64,000 nt of DNA from Agelas oroides (GCA_949130485.1 OX422184.1:6242655-6306654), one strand, 5' to 3'. Counted from the first letter of the stretch, positions 34,784-46,817 are shown. A program made the numbers and translations. Notes: generated by a model from the sequence alone, not told the origin.

Positions 34784-36600
34784 AGTTTATGACAGCAGGC
34801 AGTTGCGTTTCCACCACATGGAGCCTATGTACATGTTGATGGTAATTTGCACACATGCTCATACTCTGTGAGTTAAAAGGAACAACTTGGGAATGCTGTA
34901 AAAGTCTTTGAAATGCACCCACTCACATCTGGGGAGGGAATGGACATCTGTACAATAGGGCTGTAATTTGCGCTCATAGCTTTACAACTGTAGAGCTCTG
35001 TAGATGTAGCAGAAAATGATCAGCACAAAGCACTTATCTCTATCATCAACTCAGCACAAATTTTATCAGAAAGAGTGAAAAAGTGGTGAGAAAGTTCTTT
35101 TAAATCCTCTTTATCAAAGGATTGTACAAACGTTTGGTGAAACCTATGAGGTACTCCCCCGATACAATCCAAAGAAAGAAGTGCAGGGACAAACCAACAC
35201 TTTGCTACACATGGTTCAAGGTCAGGGGACAATTCACACAGCACAACAATAGCAAACAAGATGGGGTAACAAATGCGATGCAGTAAGAAACTACCTAGCA
35301 CTAACTACCTAGCACTGATGACTCCAGAAGCTTCTTTTGCAAAGCTCTCATACATCCTTGGACAGCAAAATCTCTCACAGATTCAGAGAAAAGAAGTAAG
35401 CATGGTATTGTATATAATTCTAGTGAAGGTGTCTAATTCTGCAGTAGGCAAGATTGGCTTTCACGTGTAGTGCATGTGAGTAGTGCTCTCAAGGTCCTGG
35501 ATCATTTGTCTTCATGTGTCTAATGTGTAGTATAAGTACTGCATCTACTACATAGGCATAGGCTACTTTTACTGTTAATCCTAGTGACTAGGCCATACCT
35601 CCTGAAGTGCAAACAGCCCAGACCTAGTGCATGATCATGAGGCTGAGTCTGACAGTTTACCTTACATTCTCCTACGAGAGATAGGAAACATAATCTCTCG
35701 AAAATATGGGTGATGAACTAAAGTGGGTCCTCAACGAGGGGGGTGGGCTTATTTTCGAGAATTGTGATATTTCTCTCAAAAAATATGCCCACCTCACACG
35801 CAGCTAGTCTAGCTCTATTTATGTATGCATGCAGTGATTCTGCAATGCTTCTTTTGTCATGTGCTTGCTTATACAAAATAGCAAATGATATCTGCCTTCA
35901 TTTTTTTGTCTCTCCTCTTGCACAGTGCTGCTTCTTCAGTGCTTCTTGCTAACTGCACATACTACAGCATAAATAGTTAGGCGTACTTTCGAGAGAAAAG
36001 CACCCTTTGCAACAACTTCATTCAAAAAGGGGGGGTGGGCTTATTTTCGAGAGATTACAGTACATATCTATTGCTAGGTGCATTTAATATACCAGCCATA
36101 ATTGTGACACATTGACTACTACTGAAATAACTAACCAGAACAATGTTTTTGTTTCTTTATCGTTAGGTTTTGGTGAGGGTCCTTCGTGGAGAACTCACTC
36201 CTAACTTAGATACACTGTTGAAAACCCCAATCACATAGCTAAAACCTGCATGCTGGACAGAGATCAGGACAATAGTCTATATTTGTCAATAAGGTGCTCG
36301 TAACTGGAGATTGATAGGTTTGACCAACTAGCTAACTGTTTAATCTGATGCATTTCTCATTCCATTACCTTTCTTTTGTTATGATATTTGCACAAGTCAG
36401 ATGTTTATAGTTTGTCAATTATTGGCAGTTAAAATTTGGTATAACTATAATGTAGGCATGGTAGTCTGGTCCATTTACCATTTTATTTAGTTTTTGGCAT
36501 ACTATTTGTACTACTTGATTTGATGTCAGTTAAAATGTGGTATATAAATCCCAACGTTTGAGTGAGTAGGCATGTCAATTTTGCTACTTTGATAGTTATC
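34784..36600. other. No confident gene; possible minus-strand exon and a MITE
   Basis: A minus-strand open stretch at 35020-35301 (94 codons, with CVAKCWFVPALLSLDC and FVQSFDKEDLKELSHHFFTL) looks protein-like in composition, but I recognise no family. The rest is AT-rich and featureless apart from the MITE at 35691-36057. Confidence 0.3.
35691..36057. mobile_element. MITE with ends TAATCTCTCGAAAATA
   Basis: The left end, TAATCTCTCGAAAATATGGG, and the inverted right end, TAATCTCTCGAAAATAAGCC, bound about 367 bp. An inner TGGGCTTATTTTCGAGA copy occurs at 35746. The target duplication was not resolved. It is non-coding. Confidence 0.6.
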
Positions 36601-36609
36601 AAGTGATAT

Positions 36610-37440
36610 CATCAGATATCATGAGACAGGATAAGACGTGGCACAACATCAGACAGCAGGAGACACGTTGAGACATCATCAGACACCACAAGACACCATG
36701 AGACACCACAAGACAGCATGAGACATCATCAAACACCCTGAAACATCATGAGACACAAAAGAGGGCACATTCTCCATGTACCGTTCCTTACAATACATCA
36801 TCGTTACGTCACATACTGTTGCTGTTCTTACGCCCCATTCCCTGGCCCTAGCCCCAACCCTAACCCTAACTGTAACACTAAGCCCTAACCATTCGGCTAC
36901 GAGGCACTGCTGACGACTGTGGTGCACTGCACTGCCAGGCTGCCTTTAACGCACCAACCAACATTGCAATAATATTACACGACGTAAAGGACATAAATTA
37001 CATGACGTAAAGATGACGTATTCTAAGGAACAGTATGTGAAGAATAACCCCAAAAGGGTCACAAGGAGACATGTGACTTCACAAGAGACCATGAGCTGAG
37101 ATCGTGAGGAAACATGAAACATCATGAGAGTGCATCAGACACCACTAGACACCATGAGACACCACGAGACAGCATGAGACATCACCAAACACCCTGAAAC
37201 ATCATGAGACATAAGAGGCACAAGGAGACATGTGACTTCACAAGAGACCATGATCATGAGGAAACATGAAACATCATGAGACGTGCATCAGACACCACTA
37301 GACACCATGAGCCACCACAAGATAGCTTGAGGCATCATGAGATAGCTAATATGAGACCGTGACCCACTTAAGTTAAACACCATGACAAATCATGAGACAT
37401 TATAAAGCATCATGGGATGTCACGAGACATAATTTACAAT
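36610..37440. repeat. Degenerate tandem repeats of CATGAGACAYCA
   Basis: Many short imperfect units (ATGAGACACCACAAGACA and similar) run at 36610-36760 and 37045-37430. The two blocks share longer stretches such as GACATGTGACTTCACAAGAG. They are separated by a SINE-like repeat and unique DNA. Confidence 0.75.
36831..36905 (-). repeat. tRNA-like SINE fragment with CCCTAA run, copy 1
   Basis: Order of parts: CCTGGCCCTAGCC, a short CCCTAA run, ACTAAGCCCTAACCATTCGG. The same order is found at 37945-38025. On the minus strand the block ATGGTTAGGGC resembles a pol III A box. No B box was found, so a SINE origin is tentative. Confidence 0.45.
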
Positions 37441-37944
37441 GGCAAACACTGGGACACACACTGTCTTATACTGCCTTTGAGTAGCCACTCCTCAGTATCA
37501 CGGCGTACAGTAGTACGCCATACGTAGGGATGACCCCGAAAAAAATGGCGGCCACATTAAAAGTGCACAAATGACACGCTCGAAATGTCCGCGTTAGATT
37601 AGTCAAAGGCCTCCATGAGCCATACATGGCATTATCGAGCGCTTCCATGAGCAGCGAGACCGTTAACTTCACTCGGGAGAGCATCGCTAATTAGTAAAGT
37701 ACCAGACCGGCAAGTCGCTAAAACGGGCACACACCCCAGTTTTTAGGCCAACTTCCGGTTGACGAAGACGACGATGACGACGACGAAAAATCTCAAGGGT
37801 CTCATTACTTTCACGCCGTTTCATGTCCCCTGTCACATGACCCAGGTGCAGGGTGAAAGTCGCATTACGTCGCACTTACGCCACATTGCCACAAGTGGCA
37901 TCACATAAGGTGTTCGTCACTTTTTAAAGCAGAAAAAAAAGGAG

Positions 37945-38025
37945 TAAAACCCATTTCCTGACCCTAGCCCTAACCCTAACCCTAACCTGTATACACTGAG
38001 CCCTAACCATTAGACCACAAGCAAC
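37945..38025 (-). repeat. tRNA-like SINE fragment with CCCTAA run, copy 2
   Basis: A match to 36831-36905, including CCTAACCATTAGACCAC on the far side of the CCCTAA run. The minus strand reads GTGGTCTAATGGTTAGGGC, close to an A-box consensus. Confidence 0.45.
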
Positions 38026-38143
38026 TTCGAACGACCGTGCACACTTTTCCGTCTAATGTGTACCACTCAACCGTCATACAAGTGCCATACTACACTACGC
38101 ATGCGCAATGCATGCTCCACCCACACATATCACGTGAGGGGGC

Positions 38144-38777
38144 TAGCCTCGTACCCAGGCCGTTAATTAGGAAAAACGGCCTGGCAACTTACCCGGGTTC
38201 AAACTGTATACGGATGTGACGTGAAAAGATTACAGCTGCACCCATACAAGCCATGAATATTGGATAATGCATGTGATATTTAATCGTAGCCACGTGACTG
38301 TTCGTAATTGTGCAAGCGCGTTGTTGTTGCCAGTAGACTCGTTACAGGCTTATATTGGATGGTTACTGTCTTACTTGTCATCTGTAGACGAACTGCTTGC
38401 AGTAGACTCGCTCTCGCTCACCGATGTCGATGTGTCCAACTGACAGTAAGTACTAAACTAGTACCTGACACTGCTACTCTCGAACTGGTCCTTTTTTATA
38501 AAGAATCCGTTTTGTCCGCAGGCACTGTAGTTGTTGCACACAAGTCAACGGAAGGAGTTCGAACAAAAGCGTCATTCCAAGCGCTAGCGGTACCACGGGA
38601 CGGGTATATTAATACTGTGATGCATTTATGACGCAATTAAAATTCTGTACAACTGTCACGTGAAGCGTTCTGAAATCTGATTGGTACTGACAACTCCAGT
38701 GCAGCGGAAGTCAACAGTTTGAACTCGGAGAAGTTGCCAGGCCGTTTTTCCTAATTAACGGCCTGGGTACGAGGCTA
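38144..38777. mobile_element. Mutator-like non-autonomous element, 634 bp (TAGYCTCG family)
   Basis: The inverted ends are about 47 bp, start TAGCCTCGTACCCAGGCC and contain an inner palindrome around TTAATTAGGAAAAACGGCC. It is flanked by an exact 10-bp duplication, GTGAGGGGGC (38134-38143, 38778-38787). It contains an open stretch (38308-38631) of no known family. Confidence 0.85.
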
Positions 38778-38969
38778 GTGAGGGGGCATGAAACAACGTG
38801 AAAGTATTGAGACCCAAAATCTCAATTGAACGCGGAAATTTGTATCATCCAAGCATATACCAGGGGGTGGGGCTCCAGCCCCTCCCAGCCCCCCCCCCCC
38901 CCCTATGACAACTTGCATTTGTGCATGAAGCGGACCATGTGGTAGTCTCGTGCCCAACCGGATATAACC

Positions 38970-39428
38970 TAGCCTCGTCCCCAGGCCACACCCAAAAATC
39001 GGGAAAGGGGCCTGGCTAACTTTCCCGTATGTGCTGAGTCAGCATATTATGTAACGATTACGTGCCTTACTTCATCACGTGGTAGCCAGCTACTGTTGAC
39101 GATGGCATTACAGAGTAGATGAACAGATTTTGCTACGGAGCGACTACGGAAAAATCCTGTGAGGCAACAGCAGTAGCCTAGCAAGCGTAACTACGCTCCA
39201 AGTTTCTGAAATCCGAGGTTTATAAAAAGTCTGCTTGCCCTGTTCCCATTTTCAAATGGTCTTGGAACGAGTCTACTACTTTCACGTGTCAAGAATTTAG
39301 TAATTGGTAATGGACGAACGTGATTCCTCTACTCCAAACGAAGACTGCTGACACAGCACATACGGGAATTTTTGCAAGTAACATCAGGCCCCTTTCCCGA
39401 TTTTTTGGTGGGGCTGGGGACGAGGTTA
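38970..39428. mobile_element. Related element, 459 bp (TAGYCTCG family)
   Basis: The left end TAGCCTCGTCCCCAGGCC and inverted right end TAACCTCGTCCCCAGCCC are followed by shared AAATCGGGAAAGGGGCCTG and CCCGTATGTGCTG. The target duplication is poor (5 of 9 match), so it is older than the 38144 element or has been rearranged. Confidence 0.65.
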
Positions 39429-39430
39429 GA

Positions 39431-39870
39431 TACACAGGCGGTTGGAAGCTGGTAATTAGTGGTGCGCGCGGGATAGCTACGTGATGACGTAATCATACGG
39501 GCTGCCATAGAGCCCCATAGTGAAATGTGAAATCGATTTTCACAACGGCGCCCTCACTTGTTCGGAACGAAACTCGCTCAGTGGATACTGCCAGGTGAGC
39601 TCTAGATCGCCCAGTGTAATCCTTCGTTATAAGTGAAGCATTTGAGTGGTTCCTTGGGAATCCCCTCAGCCTACTATGCGTATCATAAAATGCCATAGCG
39701 GGCGATCTAGACCTCACCTGGCAGTATCCACTGAGTGAGTTTTGTTCCGAACAAGTGAGGGCGCCGTTGTGAGAATTGATTTCACATTTCACTATGGGCC
39801 TCAATGGCATCCCGTACGATTACGTCATTCCACGCGCACCACTAATTACCAGCTTCCAACCTCCTCTGTG
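39431..39870. mobile_element. Foldback element with arms of about 175 bp
   Basis: Long inverted arms (39431-39611 and 39690-39870, with GGTTGGAAGCTGGTAATTAG and GAACGAAACTCGCTCAGTGG) surround a loop of about 80 bp. The arms are about 90% alike. It directly abuts the 459-bp element on its left. It is non-coding and would form a long hairpin RNA. Confidence 0.75.
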
Positions 39871-39876
39871 CTAGAT

Positions 39877-41080
39877 TTAACCCATTTCGGTCCGATGTGG
39901 GATTTGGCACAAGTGCAGGGGGTTCTATTCCTGAGTGGCCGGCTGCCCAATAAACTGCTTGGTATTCCGTGGCTCACTCACCGAGCCGGACACTCTGTCC
40001 ACAGCTGGCCCTCACTGTATGACCTTCACGGAGGGCACCCATGGGCCCTCATGGCTTCAATATCCGGAGGGCACTCACCAGCCCTCATAGCCACCATATC
40101 CGGAGGGCACTCGCAAGCCCTCATTGCTGCCATATCCGGAGGGCACTCACTAGCCCTCATTGCTGCCCGGGCACTCACTAGCCCTTTTAGCAGCACCATC
40201 CGGAGGGCACTTCCTGTCAGTGTTCCTCTGCCTGCAGCCGGCCACTCATCTCCTATCTGGTTCTACTCTGGTAGTCCTTGCGGTGGTGATACCCCTACCC
40301 TCTTGACTCCTACCCTACTCTAGTTACTACAGAGCTTACATTAGTTTTCCCCTGCACCTTTCACGCCATCCTATTTGGCATGGCGGAGATGGTGAGCAGG
40401 GTGGGAAGGGAGGGGTTCACTTGGAACTCTGACTCTTGACTGGCTTGCTGCTATGAACTGGCTTTGGCGCCTCACGACTTCGCTGCTCCGCCCCTGCACG
40501 TGCCATCTCCCCTCATGCGTTAACATCATTTAACTTGGGTTAAATTCCCATTAACCCATTTCGGTCCGATGTGGGATTTGGCACAAGTGCTGGGGGTTCT
40601 ATTCCTGAGTGGCCGGCTGCCCAATAAACTGCTTGGTATTCCGTGGCTCACTCACCGAGCCGGACACTCTGTCCACAGCTGGCCCTCACTGTATGACCTT
40701 CACGGAGGGCACCCATGGGCCCTCATGGCTTCAATATCCGGAGGGCACTCACCAGCCCTCATAGCCACCATATCCGGAGGGCACTCGCAAGCCCTCATTG
40801 CTGCCATATCCGGAGGGCACTCACCAGCCCTCATAGCCGCAATATCCAGAGGGCACTCGCAAGCCCTCATTGCTGCCATATCCGGAGGGCACTCATAAGC
40901 CCTCATTGCTGCCATATCCGGAGGGTACTCACTAGCCCTCATTGCTGCCCGGGCACTCACTAGCCCTTTTAGCAGCACCATCCGGAGGGCACTTCCTGTC
41001 AGTGTTCCTCTGCCTGCAGCCGGCCACTCATCTCCTATCTGGTTCTACTCTGGTAGTCCTTGCGGTGGTGATACCCCCAA
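39877..41080 (+). repeat. Duplicated block with in-frame 36-bp minisatellite
   Basis: A block starting TTAACCCATTTCGGTCCGA is present at 39877 and again at 40551 (offset 674). Each contains tandem 36-bp units (core TATCCGGAGGGCACTCA...AGCCCTCAT), about five in the first and seven in the second. Because 36 is a multiple of three the units read as a 12-residue repeat (GGHSPALIATIS-like), giving open frames of 193 and 109 codons. There is no start context, splice evidence or family, so I treat it as a repeat and not a gene. Confidence 0.8.
40414..40558. repeat. 145-bp dispersed repeat, copy 1
   Basis: Nearly identical to 46818-46962, in the same orientation. It includes GGTTCACTTGGAACTCTGAC at one end and TTTAACTTGGGTTAAATTCC at the other. 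The class is unknown. The pair flanks 6.3 kb with no LTR-type coding, so they are not LTRs. Confidence 0.75.
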
Positions 41081-42885
41081 GACCTGCCACCCCTTAATCA
41101 TGGCATCTCCTCCATGCCATGATTCATCACCACCCAAGGACCACCGCACGCTGGCTTTCGCACTCTAGCCAGCCACTCACATGGGAACATTACAGTGGGT
41201 TAAGCATGAACCATGGCAAGTTAGTCTGTCAATCAGAGAGTCCCGTCTAGACAGCCACTCACATGTGTGGGTTAAGCACAAAACCACAGCAAATTAGTCC
41301 ATCAATCAGACAGCCCCCATCTAGACAGCCACTCACATTGATACTCTGGCATCTTAGCCTGTCCAATATTAGACAGTGGAACCCCAACAACCACCAGCAT
41401 TACTGGTTCGTGAGTAAACTGCATTTCGAGGAGATAAGACATACACTGTGTGCTCTCCTAGAGTGTGACTTTTGGTGCTATGCGCGTCTCTGCAACAGGA
41501 CAAGGCCAGACCCTAACAATTGCTTGCACATGTATGCCTCCATGCACTCACACAGTCTCTTCCTCACCATGCATGCTGCCCACATTCATGTATCCCAACT
41601 GGGGAGCATGTGCACAACTCAGGGAGGGGGCGCGGGTATTAAGGGACAATCTGCCTGTAAGCGTGAACAGACTAGTTTCATCCCCTCATGTTTGGGTACA
41701 CGACTATGGGGAGTTCATTTCAAACTGACCACATGCGTCCTGTCACATCAACGCACACATAACCATGGTAGTACCCACCGCGTACCAACAAACACAGACA
41801 AGCATGAGCATATTATATTACCAGATGGTGAATTCAACTATCACTCCTTTTGTAGCACTTAGTTAGTCCTCCTCTCATGAGGTCACAAAGCTAGTGGTCA
41901 GAGATCTGGCATAACAATGTACTCACTGATAACAATGCGCCCTGCTCTGGTTTCACTCCGTGAACAAGAGAGCCAGTGTGCATGGCAACTCCTCACTAGC
42001 CCTCCATCTGCGGGTTCTGATTACAGAATGCTCGAGCACAATGGAAATTGGTCAGCCACATCAATGTCACAGAATCAAATCTCTGAGGATCAGTCTGTCA
42101 CCTACCTGTTATATGGCACACATATGCCAGGCTGCTTGAATCCTCTAAAGCTAACATAACTGGTCACACACACGTCACATGGCAATACCGCACAACCAAC
42201 CACTGTCCAGTACTTACAACCCAATGGCATCTTCATGGTACAGTTAATGCAGTGGAGAGAGGCCTCAAATAGAGTGCAAATGGACAGTCAGGCTTGTGCA
42301 AATTCTTGGGCATACACACTACCATTACACTACCAAGGGTTACTTGACACCCAAGGAATCAGATCAAAGTGCACACTCTGGCTGTGAACACAGGTGTAGC
42401 CATCGAACGTCACAAGTGAGGTTAATTGACTTACTACCATGTAGCATTCGGCCTACCGGAATGCGGAAGCCACGTCGAGGGTAAACAAACCCACCCAATT
42501 TCCACATATGGCTAGAGCATAGGGCGTGCTCAACGTTGACAGGTTGGGTGGACGAAGGCTGTGCTGTTGCTATCTCAATCTGGGTTGTGTATGGGCTAAG
42601 AGGACCGTGCGTTGCCTTTTGAGAGTTGTCGGTCCATGTTGTAACGAAGCGCCATTACCATCACAGGTGCCATGGGACACACTGGCAGGATAGGCTGCAG
42701 TGCAGCAGGCCAGTAGCAGCGTAGTTAAGTGCACACTTCACCGAAGTGTCAAAGTGACTTGTAGCCCGTTGCAACTGTGCTAGACTGATACCCTGCTACC
42801 AGCAACGTGTAGCTAAAACCAGCTCGCTGTAAGCCCCACGCTAGGCTCCAGGGATGGAAGCCAGGACAACGCATGCACAGCATCA
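41081..42885. other. No confident gene
   Basis: Long open stretches (41263-41862, 199 codons; 41917-42159) have composition bias but no recognised domain. CACTCACAT-type words repeat near 41160-41340. A coding role is not supported. Confidence 0.3.
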
Positions 42886-44060
42886 ACACTCCTGACCACA
42901 CCCAGGTCAGCCGTGGTTTACTGACAGTCCACACACTCACAGTGAACTGCAACACTCCTGACCACACCCAGGTCAGCCGTGGTTTACTGAAAGTCCACAC
43001 ACTCGCAAGCTCATGAAATGCAGCACTCCTGACCATACCCAGGTCCGCCGTGGTTACTGAAAGTCCACACACTTGCGGGCTCATGAAATGCAACACTCCT
43101 GACCACACCCAGGTCAGCCGTGGTTTACTTAAAGTCCACACACTTGTGGGCTCGTGAAATGCAACACTCCTGACCACACCCAGGTCAGCCGTGGTTTGCT
43201 TAAAGTCCACACACTTGCGGGCTCATGAAATGCAACACTCCTGACCACACCCGGGTCAGCCGTGGTTTACTTAAGGTCCACACACTTGTGGGCTCATGAA
43301 ATGCAACACTCCTGACCACACCCAGGTCAGCCGTGGTTTGCTTAAAGTCCACACACTTGCTGGCTCATGAAATGCAACACTCCTGACTACACCCAGGTCA
43401 GCCATGGTTTACTGAAAGTCCACACACTCGCAGGCTCATGAAATGCCACACTCCTGACCACGCCCAGGTCAGCCGTGGTTTACTGAAAGTCCCCACAGTC
43501 GCAGGCTCATGAAATGCAACACTCCTGACCACACCCAAGTCAGCCGTGGTTTACTTAAAGTCCACACACTTGTGGGCTCATGAAATGCAACACTCCTGAC
43601 CACACCCAGGTCAGCCGTGGTTTGCTTAAAGTCCACACACTTGCGGGCTCATGAAATGCAACACTCCCGACTACACCCAGGTCAGCCATGGTTTACTGAA
43701 AGTCCACACACTCGCAGCCTCATGAAGTGCCACACTCCTGACCACACCCGGGTCAGCCGTGGTTTACTGAAAGTCCCCACAGTCGCAGGCTCATGAAATG
43801 CAACACTTCTGACTACACCCAGGTCAGGCGTGGTTTACTGAAAGTCCACGCACTCGCAAGCTCATGAAATGCAACACTTCTGACTACACCCAGGTCAGCC
43901 GTGCTTTACTGAATATCCACACACTCGCAAGCTCATGAAATGCAACATTTCTGACCGCACCCGGGTCAGCTGTGGTTTACTGAAAGTCCACACACTCACA
44001 GGCTCATGACCACACCCAGGTCAGCCGTGATTTACTGAAAGTCCACGCACTCACATGCAG
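42886..44060. repeat. 71-bp satellite-like array, about 16 copies
   Basis: Units start every 71 bp (for example 43091, 43162, 43233) and include CAACACTCCTGACCACACCC, AGGTCAGCCGTGGTTTACT and AAGTCCACACACTYGC. Each unit carries the inverted pair CTGACC-(7)-GGTCAG. The period is not a multiple of three, so the open frame across part of it (42749-43210, minus) is not a gene. Variation is mild, suggesting recent expansion or homogenisation. Confidence 0.92.
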
Positions 44061-45800
44061 GCTAATGAAATCCAGCTAGGGGAATGCAGTGCATTGTGTG
44101 AATGAGTTGTATGGAGCATTTGGTGTCAGAGGCAACGCTTGGCCTCCCATAAACATTTATCCACTGTATGCATACGACACTGACGACTTGTACACCACAA
44201 GCTCCCTTGCAAGCTGTCATCGTATTAGTGAGGGAATGGGTAAACTGTGACCATCTCAATTTTAAAGCCACTAACCTAGGTACTTCGGGGTCGTCAAAGC
44301 ATCCGGTTTTGGTCACCATTGCTGCACACTATGCACAACAAAATTCTCACCAGTCCAGAGAACCCGCCGTAGTTGATAGATTGACACTTCGCTTCAGGTG
44401 GCTCTCTGCTCACCCTTACCCACAATGCTCCATGCAGCAGTGAAATGACTGTAAGGGAAATACTTGCCACCCCAGACAATTTGGCTACCTGTCAGTAAAT
44501 ATCAATTTAGAATGCATTGGCAACAGGAGTTCAGTCATCAGCCATGATCATCTTTGCGCTATAAACTACTGACGACCGGAGTGCCTTGTCTACTTTTCCT
44601 TCATCTCACCGGATGAGGCCCGGACTTGTACTCATGTCTCGCTCGTGGGCATTTGTCTCTGTCTTTGTTCCATTGATACCACGCAGTCTGTCGAATGTAG
44701 ATCACTAACTGTGCCTCCCTTGTGATTTAGGTAGTACAACGACCCCTACCATGGTCTATGCCTATATACGCTTTTCTGCTGTTCTTTCTTGAAGGTCTAT
44801 GCCTACGCTTTCCTGCCGTTCTTTCACCATGTTTAGCTACAACATGTGTGCTCATGCATCAACTTGTGATTGTGGCAGTACCTGTGGAAATATTCGATCC
44901 CACACAACGCATGGCAGAAATGCACACACGGAACACACACCATATACACCAACACACACGGACGAACTTCCACTCTCACCATAACTGTGGGGCTTGCCAC
45001 ACCTGCCCCAATTACATTCAAGACCCCCTTTCCAGTGTGGGTCTAATTCCTTGATGGCAAACATATAGCCCTGTGCAACGCTGCGGACCAGCTCTCATGC
45101 AGCGCCCGCACCTGTGCCGCAGATACTTCAATGACAACCACCTCCAACCCCACCCCCAGTAAGTCCTCTCGTGGCAGGGTGGATGGGCCAAAGCATTGGC
45201 CATACATGTGCCCCCTTGTGGCTTTCACTACTTTATTTTCCTCCCTCTCTACTTGGGCTGTAGCATTGTTCCCGTTGACATACCTGCCAAAACCGAGGGG
45301 GAGTACCCCCAACTCATGCAACAACCAACACTGAGGCAAGGAGGTGCATGTGGCACTACCTACACGCAAGACACAGACACGCACAACTGAGTTTACTCAC
45401 GGTGTCGACATAGCTGTCGACATGGCTGTAGCCAAGGCTGGTTGCTCCCTCAGGATGCAGATGTAGACCTGGTGTGCCTTGTGGGTCCAGCGACCCAAGG
45501 CTCCTGTTTGCAGTCTCTTGACTTGTGGTACGGGCTATGGCAGTGCTTATGTTCCTCTTGCGTTAGCAGGTGTGATCCCTCACGGGAAATGTCTACCATG
45601 CTATGTGGGGACACTTGGCTGCTGTTGCATCATTGAGTTTCCTTGAGTTGCAGGCTCGCCTGGAATGTTTGAACCATGCAATTCTAGCACTCTCTCGGGA
45701 TGCTTCACTGCCATCACCCCAAGGACACGGAGAGTTTACGGTGACCACACTGCTGTTTAATGAACTCTCAAATCCGCCCTGCTACCATCGGTGGAGTTGC
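44061..45800. other. No confident gene
   Basis: Several overlapping open stretches of 60-113 codons (for example 45043-45384 minus) show no recognisable domain or consistent splice sites. The base composition is balanced and no repeat dominates. Confidence 0.3.
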
Positions 45801-45802
45801 AC

Positions 45803-46220
45803 AGAAAAAAACTGGTGTGCTATTTGGGTAAAACTGGTGTGCCAAATAAGCACAGAGTGTGCTATTGTATATCTTTAACACACTAAACGGTCAAATCCAG
45901 CACTGGAGTGTGCTAAAACGGCATGTTCTGCTGTGCTATATAACATATTAGCACATGCAAGCACTAATTTCCCTATTAGCACCCTCGGTTTGACACGCCA
46001 CATGTGCTAGTTCCTCATCACCAAAACTGTATGACACACTACATGTGCTAGTTCCTCATCACCAAAACTGTATGACACACTACATGTGCTAGTTCCTCAT
46101 CATCAAAACTGTATGACACACCACGTGTGCTAGTTTCTCATCATGATCAGCACACTAACACAACAACTGCATGGGACACACTTGTGATAGTTTGTGTATA
46201 TGATCAGACTCTGATGCTTG
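45803..46220. repeat. Possible DNA-transposon end with GTGTGCTA words, and a 41-bp tandem repeat
   Basis: CACAGAAAAAAACTGGTGTG at 45807 is followed by many GTGTGCTA/TAGCACA words, a pattern like a CACTA-type subterminal zone. Within it, about 45990-46140 holds four 41-bp units (CATGTGCTAGTTCCTCATCA). No matching other end was found. Confidence 0.45.
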
Positions 46221-46260
46221 TCATGTAATGGAAATATCGATATAATATATGTGACTGATT

Positions 46261-46538
46261 GTGATTGTACACACCAAATGGAACTGTTTGATACCCATTT
46301 GGTATAGTTTGGTCAAGTATTAGCTGTTTCGGGCCTGAAATTGTTAGTTACAAGTAACCGATATGTACAAGTGGTAAAATCACAACCGCACCTGGACTAT
46401 TTCTGAACCACTCATACCAAAATGAAAACAAACATCAGATTATGAATGTACACATCAAATGGAACTGTTTGATACCCATTTTGTATAGTTTGGTCAAGTA
46501 TTAGCTGTTTCGGGCCTGAAATTGTTAGTTACAAGTAA
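46261..46538. repeat. Two direct copies of a block of about 92 bp
   Basis: Blocks at about 46268-46358 and 46448-46538 are nearly identical (for example ACCAAATGGAACTGTTTGAT and GTTTCGGGCCTGAAATTGTT). Between them lies unrelated sequence. Confidence 0.8.
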
Positions 46539-46584
46539 CGTTGACGTCAACCACACCCCCATGGGGGTGTGGTTGACGTCAACG
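46539..46584. repeat. 46-bp perfect palindrome with nested CRE-type sites
   Basis: A perfect inverted repeat centred on CCATGG at 46559-46564. Each arm contains GTTGACGTCAAC, itself a palindrome with the full CRE core TGACGTCA. It would extrude as a cruciform or act as two symmetric bZIP sites. It also marks the junction between the preceding direct repeats and the GC-richer block to its right. Confidence 0.85.
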
Positions 46585-46817
46585 CTGTTGCTCCCGGAAG
46601 CTCAGCTATCGCCGGCTTTGGAGTAGCCGCTGATCCCGAGGGGGCAACGGTCCCACTGTTTCCTGCTAAGCGAGACGATGGGTCGACTATGGTGGTAATA
46701 TCGGGGGATGGACATGACGGGCTAGCAGCTGTTGACGCCAGAGAGAGGTCGAGCGCCCGGTTGGTTGGTTGGTTGGGAGATAGGGGCATGACGCTGCGGA
46801 GAGTCGCTATCGGCGGC

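Noticed and set aside
36846..37990. Interstitial telomere or chromosome-fusion point
   Set aside because: Both CCCTAA runs are short and share flanking sequence, so they belong to a dispersed repeat.
42749..43210. 153-codon minus-strand open frame
   Set aside because: It runs through the 71-bp array. The period is not a multiple of three, so the frame rotates and no stable protein repeat results.
42886..44060. CRISPR-like regular spacing
   Set aside because: The whole 71-bp unit is repeated; there are no unique spacers. The genome is eukaryotic.
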